Shown here in pieces: positions 55,701 to 64,000 of a stretch of 64,000 nucleotides of DNA. Source of the DNA: Acorus gramineus (taxonomy: Eukaryota; Streptophyta; Magnoliopsida; Acorales; Acoraceae); the NCBI GenBank assembly GCA_030737835.1, contig CM060850.1, forward strand, positions 25,658,296-25,722,295, given 5' to 3'. The notes under the pieces are model-generated. The model did not search any database and was not told the origin of the DNA. It saw nothing but the letters and a program-made list of their open reading frames with translations. The translations under genes and the position numbers were made by a program. Numbering within the stretch: position 1 is the first letter of the stretch; each line of letters opens with the position of its first letter.

Positions 55701-58700
55701 CAGATAATTTTTTTGGATACAGATACGGATTTTTCGGATATCGGATTTTTCTGCATTTTCGAATACGAATTCGAATCGGATGCAGATTTTTTTTCAGATA
55801 ATTGACAGCCTTACTAATATGTTATCCTTGGTAAATGTTTTATGTTTTATTTCTTTTGAACCTCTCATGGTCTTGAGTAGTTTACCAAGTTGCTAGTAAA
55901 TCTGGTGACAATCTTTCATTGAAAAAAAAAAATCTTTTTTTCTTTTTGAAATAAATGATAGGCTTCTACCCTTCTATTAAGAGGAAAGAGCTCAAAGTGG
56001 TAAAAAATATAAATCGCTAAAACAAAGAATCCCCTAAACTGATATCCCATAGGAGAGCGATCTACAAGGGTGTCATTCAAGGGACTGAACACAACCTTCA
56101 ACCTATTCCTTGATCTGAAATTGACCCCCCAAGAAAAACATATGCCTTGCCCCCACGCAAAATCTACCCCAATCCAAAATGCATCTAACCACCGCCTCCC
56201 AATGTTTTCCGCATAAGGAGTACTCCCTTTGAAAATGGAATGGTTTTGTATGAGCCAGATAGACCAGATTACTGCCGGGACGAAAGAATAAGAAATTTTT
56301 TTTTAATTTTCATTGAAAAAACTTGAAAAAAATGCACCATTTTAGATTATTGACTTTCCATATTGACGCTTGACTACCAGACTAACAAAGAGAGTAGATA
56401 AATTCAGTTCACATGGTTGTCCAATGTCATCATTGACTTCTTCTTGTTTTATTATTTAAATCAATGTTTTAGAAGCAAAAAAGGACAACAACCTATTCTT
56501 AATTATAATAACAAGAAAACGCATTTAGTATATGCTTAGTGTTTTGCAAATTGTTGCCTTGTAAGAAGCTGCAATGCTAGGTTTCACACTCATATATGGT
56601 CTAGGGTATGCTAGAAATAATTACTCTCGTGATAAATGCACTCATTAACATAAGCATAAACTTTATATCAGACAATTTAGGGACAGCTTCATGGATTTAG
56701 CCATAGATCATAGCCAAAAAAAATCTATCTAGAACAAGTGCATGCAGGATTCAAGTCCTACTGAAGCTATAGCCCTCCCACTAATATATCCTTCAAAAAA
56801 TTAAGAATAATGAACTCCATAAAGAGAATGGAAAAGTCAATATGTAACTATATGACTAAAACCAATATACTTGTACCTTGCACTTTGCCTCGTTCCCATT
56901 TTTGGTGAACTGGACACACTAGGGCTGCAACTTGGGTCGAGTTGAACCCGAACCCGACGGGTTGAACCCGATTTTTTCATGGGTTAGGTTAGCCAAATCG
57001 GGTTCGGGTTCGGGTTGACCAATTCGGGTTGAGTCACAAATCGGGTTGGGTTCGGGTTGGCCTCACTCACAACCCGACTCAACCTGAACCCATAAACTAA
57101 TAGTAAAAAAAATGATCATGGCCGTTCAATCTCTAGTTTCTAATCTGGACCGTACAAATTTTAGGGAAATCTAACTAATCTCACACAATCAAACATTCCA
57201 TAACCCTAGCCGTCACTTCATTTTCTCCTCCCTCTCTCACTCTCTCTTTCCCCCTCCCTTCTTCCCTCCGGCGGTCCGGCCCTCCCTCTGTTTTGGTCTT
57301 CGGCAGATCGGCTTCTCCATCGGCAGATCAGCTTCGATCCTTTGGCAACACCGCAAAAACGGACTGAATATCTCTCTCCTCTTCCTATTCTTCTTCTTCA
57401 AAACATACAAAAATATGGTCTATTGGATCTCTCTCTTCCCTTCTTTTCTTTAAAAAACCCCAAAAGGCCATATCTATCTCTCTTTCCATTTTCAAAAATA
57501 CTAAAAAAAACTGGTGATGGTAGAATCAATTCAACCAAATGAATCATCATATATCCCTGTTGATGGTGATGATCCAAAGTATGAACCAATTTAAACCTTT
57601 CATTTGTTTGAAAAAAATTATATTCGATATGTATTAGGTAAAATGGATAAACAGGTACTTTTTAAATCTGGATTACTCTGTTTTTGGTGATTTTAAATGG
57701 ATTTATCTGATTTCTTTTGGTGGACATCGATTGTTTGAATGGGTGATTTCACATTTTCACTATGTGAAATGAGTTTCTGATTCATTTGTTTTTGTTTAAA
57801 ATTTGTTCGGTTCGTTTTGGGCTCTATTTTTGGGACAAGGCGGGAAATTGGGTTCCACGGGTTGGGTTCGGGTTAGTTATACTGGCAATGGGCTGGGTTC
57901 GGGTTAGAGTCGTCGGGTTGGAAATCGGGTTGGGTCAGGTTAGGGTTAAATATCTTGAATCTCGGGTTGGGGTCAACCGGAACCCAACCTGCCCGAGTTG
58001 TAGCCCTAGGACACACTTAGCACAAGTGGAGATGACCCCAAGTAATGTTAGGGCAGGGGGTTGAGATTCCATGTTACTGAGGTGAATCAGAGTTCATGAT
58101 ATGTCAGGTTTCCAAGTTTAATTTACCAAAACCTTCTCAACTTCAGTCACACTTTTCATCTTAATCATAGGCTTCAAGTTTTTTGTGGCCTAATGATCAT
58201 TAAGGAGATATCTTATCTCCCCTTTTTGGTTTCTTCATCTCTGGAGCTTTCTAGTGATTTTCTATAAAATAACAGGTAGTGAGCTCCCATCTTTCCTATA
58301 AAATAATAAAATCAAAGACAAGTTAAGTTGGTTAAACCGAATCCGAACCGATCCAAACCAACTTTTTGCAGTTTTGGGTCAATAGTGTTATTGTTTGGTT
58401 CGGTTATGGGTTGAAAAATTGGGTTGAAAAATTAGTAAACCAATTTAATTTTGTTTGGGTTTGGTTTCTCTACCAAAAAAATGACTTAAACCGAACTAAA
58501 CCAAGTGAATAAAGGATAACCAAGGATCTAATCCCGGGGGAAACAATCTTCATCTCTGGAAAATCAGCTAGCACCCCCTCTCCTTAAAGGATGACCAAGG
58601 ATCAAATCCCAGGGGAAACAATCTTCAAAAAAAAACGAACCAAATTAATACAATAATACTTAAACCCATGTTTATTTATAATCAATTCTTCATTTAAACC

Positions 58701-61700
58701 ATTCCTTTTATATCCAAAATATCACTGCCTAGTGAATGATTTATCTCCATCCAAAAGAACCCACTAATTAGTGCATTATCAATCATATCCCCTTTGAGTT
58801 CATCCTAGTTGTCCATTATACCACTAACAATCTCCACTTTTTATTTCCAGGTGTTATGTGATGTTGTGAACTACTCCCTAAAATCAAACCCCTTCATCCT
58901 TCCCACCCCAAGCCCACCCCCTTTAGTCTACAGGTTAATTTCACAAACAAAAGATATTGTGAAAGCTGACACCCTCGTTTCCGTGACAAGTCAAGATCAT
59001 CCACCTCCCCCTTCCCTCAGTCATTGGGTTTCTGCAGTAACTGTATAAGGATTTGTCCTTTGGAAAGTGAAATTTCATTCTCATAAACAGGAAATGCCAT
59101 TCTCCCTGGTTTCGTAAGTCAGGATCCTTTGAAAAGTGAAAGGGATTTTGTTGGGGTGCAGAGATGCATTCACATGACGCCAAGTAAATGCCATTCTCTT
59201 ATAAAGATTAGTGTAGAGTGTAATGTGAGAGTGATGAGCTTTTTTCTGCTTGCTCCATCTACTCGATCAAACTTCAAATTTATCTTGTTTTGGTGCCTTT
59301 CGGAACATTTATCTTTCAATGTCTTTGTATCTCAAGCTTTACTCATGTTGGAGAGGCAAAAAGGGAACAGATCCATCTTTAAGCAAAAGAAATTTCCCAT
59401 GAAGGATATTACATGTGTTTTGATTCAGTTTGGTTCAGGTTGATGAAACAAAATTCGGATCGGTTCACAATTTTAACAATTTAGTTTTAAAGTCAGTTCT
59501 TATGGATTTTGGGTGGGGTGTGATGATAATTTGATTCAATTTGGATTGGCAAAAAAATAAAGCAATACGACCAAATTGCAACCCTAATATCAACATTCTA
59601 TTTTAATTTATGCCAAGTTTAACTTTGGGCTACCAAATCCATACAGAATATGCCTTTCTAATACCCAACATTTCCAATAAGCTTGTTTCAAGAAAATCAA
59701 GCAACTTCCCAGGCAACCAACCAAATCAAGGAAAAAGCTATATCAAAGCAGAACACATGCACCAGAGGGTGCATGTGCACTGTCTTTGACTATTGCCATT
59801 GAGGAGTTATTTATTGGGCATGGGAGGGGTAGATTTCAAAACAATGACCTTTGTGAGAGACGGGGGTGTCATCCCTACACACTCCTTTAAATCAAATGGG
59901 CCTCAAACAAAAAAACTCACCATCTGATTAGTTCCAGGTTCGAGTCCCGGGCAACCCATACCAAGCCACTGCCTATGAGTCGCCGACTCATTCTTCAGAA
60001 GGCACTAGAAATTTTTAACGTCATAAATGTTCTATCTGGTAAAATTTGTGCCCACATTTCCATTTCTGTTTTTCTAAACCCCACAAACAAATGAAAAAAA
60101 GGGGGGTCGCTCTGTTGGACCATAATGAAAACGCAATTTCTGTTTTTCTTCAAGATGAATACGATATTGGGAAGTTTTATATTCTTAGTTTATCACGTCA
60201 CTTCACGTGTTTATACTATAACATAGACTTCACCTGAAGAAAAAAGAATCAAAGCAGATTTGCAACAAATTGCAGAATCCATGGGAGGGGAAACAAGTTA
60301 TAAAACATAAGAGAAAAAACAAAGAACCTACCTATTGTACTGAAACTTTTCAACGAGGGGAAACAACTGTGATCCACATTGAAAGGCCCCCTAAGTTCTT
60401 TTTATCTAGAGAAAGGTTATCAGTATGAGACATCAGTCAACAATGTATCTTAAAAGATATATTGTCTAATTGTAAGAAGCAGACTATCCCCACACATTCA
60501 CATGAGAATGGTAGAAGGAGGAGAAGCACAATTATGCTTTTGAACTGCATCTGAATGACTTGCACAGCTACAATAATAAGCCTTGTCCCACCAAGATGAG
60601 GTAGGCTATAAGCTATATAATCAAAATTCTGGACAATGGCCCATCCTATAGCTTTCTCCCCTTTAAATTTGAAAAGTGATATGCATGTTTCAAACTATGG
60701 AACTAAAGCATTTCAGAAGTATTTGAAAAATCTTTGGGTGATTATGATCAGGAGCAGCATCAGAGTATAGAAAAGGAAATGACAGTTTCCATTAGCTTGC
60801 AGAACTGTGTGTTTTTAAAACACGTAGAAAATGTTAGAAAAGAGCATACCTTAATGGCATCAATGTTTTTCTGTTTGATATCTGCAGCTGAGTGTAGAGA
60901 GGTGAACTTTGCTAGTGAAGTAACAAAAGCATCTCTATGAGTCTTCATAGACATTACTGCAGTAACATGGATTGCACAACGAAAGCCCTCTAGGCATTGA
61001 GATATGACTGCTTCATCATCACTTTGGTCAAGTGGTACACTAAAGGCAGCCAACATTGGAGCCCAGCATACCTCAACCATGAATCTCAAAGTAACAACAT
61101 CAGTTGCAGCATAATAAACTGACCTGCAATATCAAAGCACAGTTAAATAAAAAGCTAATAATGAATCTCAAAGTAACAACATCAGTTGCAGCATAATAAA
61201 CTGACCTGTAATATCAAAGCACAGTTAAATAAAAAGCTAATAATGAACTTCCAGATCTTTCAGACAAATATTTAAACCATGCATAAATCATGGCATTCAT
61301 GTTAATTTGCATATTATAACTGATAATAAAAAAATATTCATTGGAAACCTCACGAGGGTGCCAAGTGCAGAGATGTCTCAGGATGCATCTATGAGAATAT
61401 AGGCATTGGGGACATTTTCAATGATAAATAGAAAGAAAGGTTCACATAAGAAAGGAGGAGAAAAAAGGTTAACATGGCTCTAATCATCGCTAATGAGCAA
61501 CAGAGTATAGAAAAAAAAATCCAGATATTCATTGAATATTCTAATTGATTTCAAAGGGATACTAGACCTTTGGACTATACAGGAAGACCAGGTGATGATT
61601 GTCAGCTGCTCCCTACACCTCCTAATTTCAGAAGTTATAGAAAAAAACAATGAACTAAACAAAGAATGATATTAAGTTTTCAACATGCAAGCTCTTGGCC

Positions 61701-63702
61701 CTTGTAATCTACCATCTTTAACAATAAAATTTGAAGACACTGTCTTCCATTAAGAAAATATTGAGGTTATATTAGATGAAAAAGGTGACAGAGAAATCTT
61801 ATAGCAAAATTTTCTAGAGCTAAAGAGAATTGAAGCATGAAAATAAAATTAAAAATGACCTGCTGGATCCTTTAAAAAGATGCTAGAAATACTTACTCAG
61901 ATTTGCGAGCCTTTTCCTTAAACTGCTCCTGCATGTGCCTGATGAGATCATCGCTAGTCTCCATATTTTCCCCCCTCTTGCGGACCACAATATTTAAAAT
62001 ACTATCCAAGCCCAAGAGTTTATTAGAATTCGTAGATTGCTTGAACTGAGGTGTCAGACTATCTTCCTTCATTTTGATCTCATGTTTTGAAATTCGTTCA
62101 AATAATGATCTCAAATATTCTTCAGGTAGGTCTTTTCCATCATCAATGCCACGATTATTCCTAATGAAATCATCTGCTGACATCTGCATCAACCAAACAC
62201 ATCAAAAAGTGGCTCTATAATCCACCTGAGATGTAGAATCAAACATGATATAAAGTATAGAATATAGAAACAGCAGCAAACCTTGTTCTTGACCATCGAG
62301 TTGTGTGCATCAGTGTTGAGCATTATTACAGAGTAAGCAAGAACATATGCTGTATCTGCACTGGTGAAAGCCTTTGGATTGCATTTACAATAGCGTTCAG
62401 CGAATTTTTCCATGATTCGGTCAATCTTCTGTGCCTCACCAGGCAACCTAAAGCCTTGCAGGAAGGACCTGATTGCTTCATCGAACTCCATTCCTTGGAA
62501 GTCAAATGAATCCACATATGCATGCATTACCTTCAGTGGTAACTCTTCCCTCTCTCCTAGATAATCACCAATCATAGTCTTGTTCAAGCCAGATGCATCC
62601 TTAAGGAAAGTAGCAATTTCCTCCGGTGAATCACCTACCTTCTTCACATTGATGAGGAATTCAATTCCTCTCTTGGGCTTCTGATTAAAAAGAGCAATGC
62701 CTTCCTGCCACATATAATGAAATTAGAAGGGAATTCAAGAAAATCACTTAAGCAAAACACCGTTGAATGGTAAGTTTTTGACAATATGGAAAAACATGGA
62801 AAGCTCATCTACCTGAAGCTCAAGCTTGTAGGCCCGGCGCTGCTCAAGAACCACAGCCTCTGAAACTTCGTTTGTAGTTTCAGACTGGGAATCTGATGCT
62901 TCTCCCTCAGCCAATTCCTCCCCGCTCCCATTTGCCATAGGAAGAGCATTCACAGTCTCAGTATTGTTCTCAATTATTTCCAATCTCTTAGGAGAATGGG
63001 GGTCTGGCAACCGTAGCTGTTTATTCATCCAATCGCCCATGGATCTCAAAATTGCAACTAAGCACTTCAGGGCTTCAAGTTTCATGGCGGCATCTTGAGG
63101 TGGTACTAGTGTGGTCACAACACCTGGGGGAGGCCCTTGAGCAGTTTTGAGCAAGCCACTGACCATCCTGTAAGAATCCAGCAGTTGATGGGAAAACCAT
63201 AAAGTGAATTTCAACAGGATAAAACATCCAATACAGCTATATGGTGGTGACCTCAGAAATCAAATTAGAAGACCAGATCCAGAACCATAAAGGAGAATGA
63301 ATAACTAATCAGAGACATAAGAACCATGGAGCAAAAAGAACTCTGGTATTAAAAGGGGAGAATATGGAAGATGGCATGCAATACCTCTCAAATATGTTTG
63401 AAGAGTTGACATCACAGTCATAATTAATGAAGATATCAACCAATATCTGTGAATCAACGCAGAGCTTCTCCAGGAATCGGAGCACAATCATCTTCTGCTG
63501 ATAATTAGGCTGGGCTACATTTTCCAATACTCTAAGAACGATCATCGGAAAGAATACCCCAATCTCTGCCTTCAACCCTGATCTGAATCTAGATACCAGG
63601 CTTATAAAGATGGAGCAGGAAAGCTGAAAAACAATCATGAGATTGGAAGCACTATTCTTCAGCAGTGACAAGCAAAGATACTGCTTGATTGCGCCTAAAA
63701 AC
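49126..63702 (-). CDS. BIG1/BIG2-type ARF-GEF, 3' ten coding exons
   Basis: Large guanine-nucleotide exchange factor that activates ARF GTPases at the trans-Golgi for secretion and vacuolar traffic. Minus-strand exons: 63702-63385, 63167-62813, 62704-62282, 62183-61897, 61123-60850, 53747-53242, 52216-51895, 51785-51407, 51226-50535, 49725-49126. All introns are GT-AG and phases agree throughout, giving about 1,385 residues to the stop. Seen in order: HUS box [14 protein letters not shown]; Sec7 domain with the Glu finger in [23 protein letters not shown] regions; and the C-terminal [19 protein letters not shown]. Full BIG proteins are about 1,750-1,800 residues, so roughly 400 N-terminal residues (DCB and part of HUS) lie beyond the right edge. 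No frame break was found. The sequence fits the BIG1/BIG2 clade better than BIG5. Confidence 0.95.
50535..51226 (-). CDS. BIG exon (HDS region)
   Basis: Acceptor TTTGCAG at 51228/51227, donor CAG|GTTTCT at 50534. It starts [20 protein letters not shown] and ends LLLIQ. The protein continues through [20 protein letters not shown] and the acidic linker [16 protein letters not shown]. Confidence 0.95.
51407..51785 (-). CDS. BIG exon (HDS region)
   Basis: Acceptor ATGCAG at 51787/51786, donor GCTG|GTGAGC at 51406. It encodes [20 protein letters not shown] to WFPLLAG. The following 180-nt intron has no in-frame stop (see findings). Confidence 0.95.
51895..52216 (-). CDS. BIG exon (HDS region)
   Basis: Acceptor TACAG at 52218/52217, donor ATG|GTAATT at 51894. 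It encodes [20 protein letters not shown] through [20 protein letters not shown] to GWKSMFM. Confidence 0.95.
53242..53747 (-). CDS. BIG exon (HDS1 region)
   Basis: Acceptor CTGCAG at 53749/53748, donor GC|GTAAGA at 53241. It encodes [20 protein letters not shown] and [20 protein letters not shown], then [15 protein letters not shown] and [20 protein letters not shown]. Confidence 0.95.
54741..55813. mobile_element. Non-autonomous hAT element
   Basis: 1,073 bp. The termini are TAGGCCTGTCAAT and the inverse of TAAGGCTGTCAAT (11 of 13 match). The 8-bp target duplication is CTGATATG (54733-54740) / CTAATATG (55814-55821), one mismatch. Both subterminal zones are dense in ATCCGTATCCGAA / GGATACGGATTCGGATA words, the usual transposase-binding pattern. 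The interior is GC-richer and contains an open frame on the minus strand. Confidence 0.85.
55028..55450 (-). CDS. Uncharacterised open frame inside hAT element
   Basis: 140 codons starting [20 protein letters not shown], continuing with [20 protein letters not shown] and [20 protein letters not shown]. The composition is like ordinary plant protein and the GC content exceeds the element ends. I do not recognise a family. It carries no hAT transposase motif, so it may be host exon sequence captured by the element, or just an open frame. Expression is unproven. Confidence 0.35.
   Translation of the reverse strand: MLSYPPKKENPISSSSLRFFFSNVIPPSFNPLNEFDFFFESISLSPSKSDSPSRYDIGFFLSEDPRLLPTSFALAGLGFPWSHLGLLYAVDASVFVQTLEELWSRMRMLELVSLDQMSAIGVCLAFPFVLGDWGRFLFSI
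55928..56307 (-). mobile_element. 5'-truncated LINE 3' end
   Basis: The minus strand encodes [20 protein letters not shown] then [17 protein letters not shown], the C-terminus of a plant LINE. It ends in an A-rich tail (CAAAAAGAAAAAAAGA). It is flanked by TTTCATTGAAAAAA at 55914-55927 and 56308-56321, a 14-bp duplication of the length and A/T type expected for L1-style target-primed integration. Confidence 0.8.
56920..58008 (+). mobile_element. Non-autonomous hAT with perfect TSD
   Basis: 1,089 bp. The left end is TAGGGCTGCAACTTGGGT and the right end the inverse of TAGGGCTACAACTCGGGC. The duplication GGACACAC is perfect (56912-56919 and 58009-58016). The subterminal zones are packed with GGGTTCGGGTT / AACCCGAACCC words. 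The middle keeps a CT-rich leader and the first codons of a transposase, so it is an internal-deletion derivative of an autonomous element. Confidence 0.9.
57517..57594 (+). pseudogene. hAT transposase N-terminal stub
   Basis: 25 codons: [20 protein letters not shown] then KYEPI and stop. It lies after a pyrimidine-rich leader (57230-57300), as in autonomous hAT elements. The acidic, low-complexity start resembles hAT transposase N-termini; all later domains are missing. Confidence 0.5.
60850..61123 (-). CDS. BIG exon with duplicated acceptor
   Basis: Acceptor TTGCAG at 61125/61124, donor AAG|GTATGC at 60849. It encodes [20 protein letters not shown] to KQKNIDAIK. The first 43 nt of the exon and its acceptor are part of an 82-bp tandem duplication; only the proximal copy keeps the frame. 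Confidence 0.95.
61081..61244. repeat. 82-bp tandem duplication across splice site
   Basis: Units 61081-61162 and 61163-61244 differ at a single base (CCTGCAAT/CCTGTAAT). Each contains the BIG splice acceptor and the exon start. Confidence 0.95.
61897..62183 (-). CDS. BIG exon (end of Sec7)
   Basis: Acceptor ATGCAG at 62185/62184, donor GA|GTAAGT at 61896. It encodes [20 protein letters not shown] to [13 protein letters not shown]. The first Met corresponds to a brefeldin A-sensitivity position. Confidence 0.95.
62282..62704 (-). CDS. BIG exon (Sec7 catalytic core)
   Basis: Acceptor TGGCAG at 62706/62705, donor AAG|GTTTGC at 62281. It encodes [39 protein letters not shown], the Glu finger in [12 protein letters not shown] and the hydrophobic groove [20 protein letters not shown]. 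141 codons, phase 0 on both sides. Confidence 0.95.
62813..63167 (-). CDS. BIG exon (linker before Sec7)
   Basis: Acceptor TTACAG at 63169/63168, donor CAG|GTAGAT at 62812. It encodes [40 protein letters not shown], then an acidic low-complexity linker ([20 protein letters not shown]). Confidence 0.95.
63385..63702 (-). CDS. BIG exon (HUS domain)
   Basis: Acceptor GGGCAG at 63704/63703, donor GAG|GTATTG at 63384. It encodes [20 protein letters not shown] through [20 protein letters not shown] to the HUS box [13 protein letters not shown]. It begins in phase 2, so at least one more coding exon lies upstream. Confidence 0.95.
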
Positions 63703-64000
63703 CTGCCCATATCAATCAAATTCATGAGATCACATAAAATGAGGCACACTTAAAATCTACAATGCAGAAAAAGTATGGAAAATCATGACCTGAAAATTGA
63801 TCTTTGGAGGAAAAACAATTATTGCATAATGAAAACTATAGAAATACAGAATCACCACTAAAAGCATAAGGTATCAGGTGCTGTATAGGCTAAGAAAACT
63901 TCATATGTAATTGTTTCAGATTTGTTAAAGAATGAATGATTTCTCAAAGAGATGACTTCATAAAGAGTGATATTTTATCTTTCTACTCTTCATTTTTTCC
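63703..64000 (-). other. BIG intron running off the window
   Basis: No exon of BIG is seen in the last 300 bp. The upstream exon, encoding the segment before [10 protein letters not shown], must lie beyond position 64000. Confidence 0.8.

Larger units (their letters stand above)
53748..60849 (-). other. BIG 7.1-kb intron with nested transposons
   Basis: The intron between AIK| (60850) and |AVVAIAD (53747) carries two hAT elements and a LINE 3' end (listed separately). Stretches at about 58320-58500 and 59420-59590 have hAT-like words (GGTTCGGTT, AAACCGAA) and an end AATTGCAACCCTA resembling an inverted hAT terminus, but no partner was resolved. No host exon was recognised inside. Confidence 0.8.

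Noticed and set aside
59927..59965. GGTTCGAGTCCCGGG, a tRNA B-box-like motif
   Set aside because: No A box or cloverleaf can be drawn upstream. It is at best a decayed tRNA-derived SINE fragment.

Overview
The window is flowering-plant nuclear DNA. It is AT-rich, genes have GT-AG introns, coding density is low, and plant transposons of almost every class are present. The protein families seen (plastid-type dihydrodipicolinate synthase, AHL, CML, BIG-type ARF-GEF, TPC1) are land-plant families. The DHDPS mixes traits I associate with monocots and with other angiosperms, so I do not name a species.

Layout. 1.75-12.15 kb, minus strand: a three-exon DHDPS gene (lysine synthesis). Its introns are swollen by transposons: a copia 3' end, two LINE remnants in opposite orientation, and a gag-only Ty3/gypsy element (513-bp LTRs, TSD TCTTC) nested inside one LINE. 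13.3-19.5 kb: two exons of a TPC1-like cation channel with no visible remainder, CACTA-like subterminal repeats and a Ty3/gypsy integrase fragment. 22.0-23.0 kb, minus: an intact intronless AHL gene with a polyglutamine tract. 23.3-40.6 kb: a gene desert with hAT-like and foldback (MULE-like) MITEs, LINE tails, a FAR1-like fragment and an odd cluster of GTTACATT motifs. 40.67-41.22 kb, minus: an intact four-EF-hand CML gene. 42.9-47.1 kb: a nearly complete hAT transposon whose left terminus is replaced by a copy of its own right flank, next to a MULE-type MITE. 49.1-63.7 kb, minus: the last ten coding exons of a BIG1/BIG2-type ARF-GEF (HUS box, Sec7, HDS regions), whose 5' exons lie beyond the window. 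Its 7.1-kb intron holds two non-autonomous hAT elements and a 5'-truncated LINE, each with a recognisable target-site duplication.

The genes are independent transcription units, not an operon or cluster: DHDPS in plastids, AHL in the nucleus, CML in calcium signalling, BIG at the trans-Golgi. What links the window is transposon accumulation in introns and intergenic DNA with coding frames preserved. I saw no RNA gene, CRISPR array or clearly new system. The most unusual structures are the hAT left-end replacement, the nested LINE/gypsy insertion, the tandem duplication over a BIG splice acceptor and the isolated TPC1 exons.
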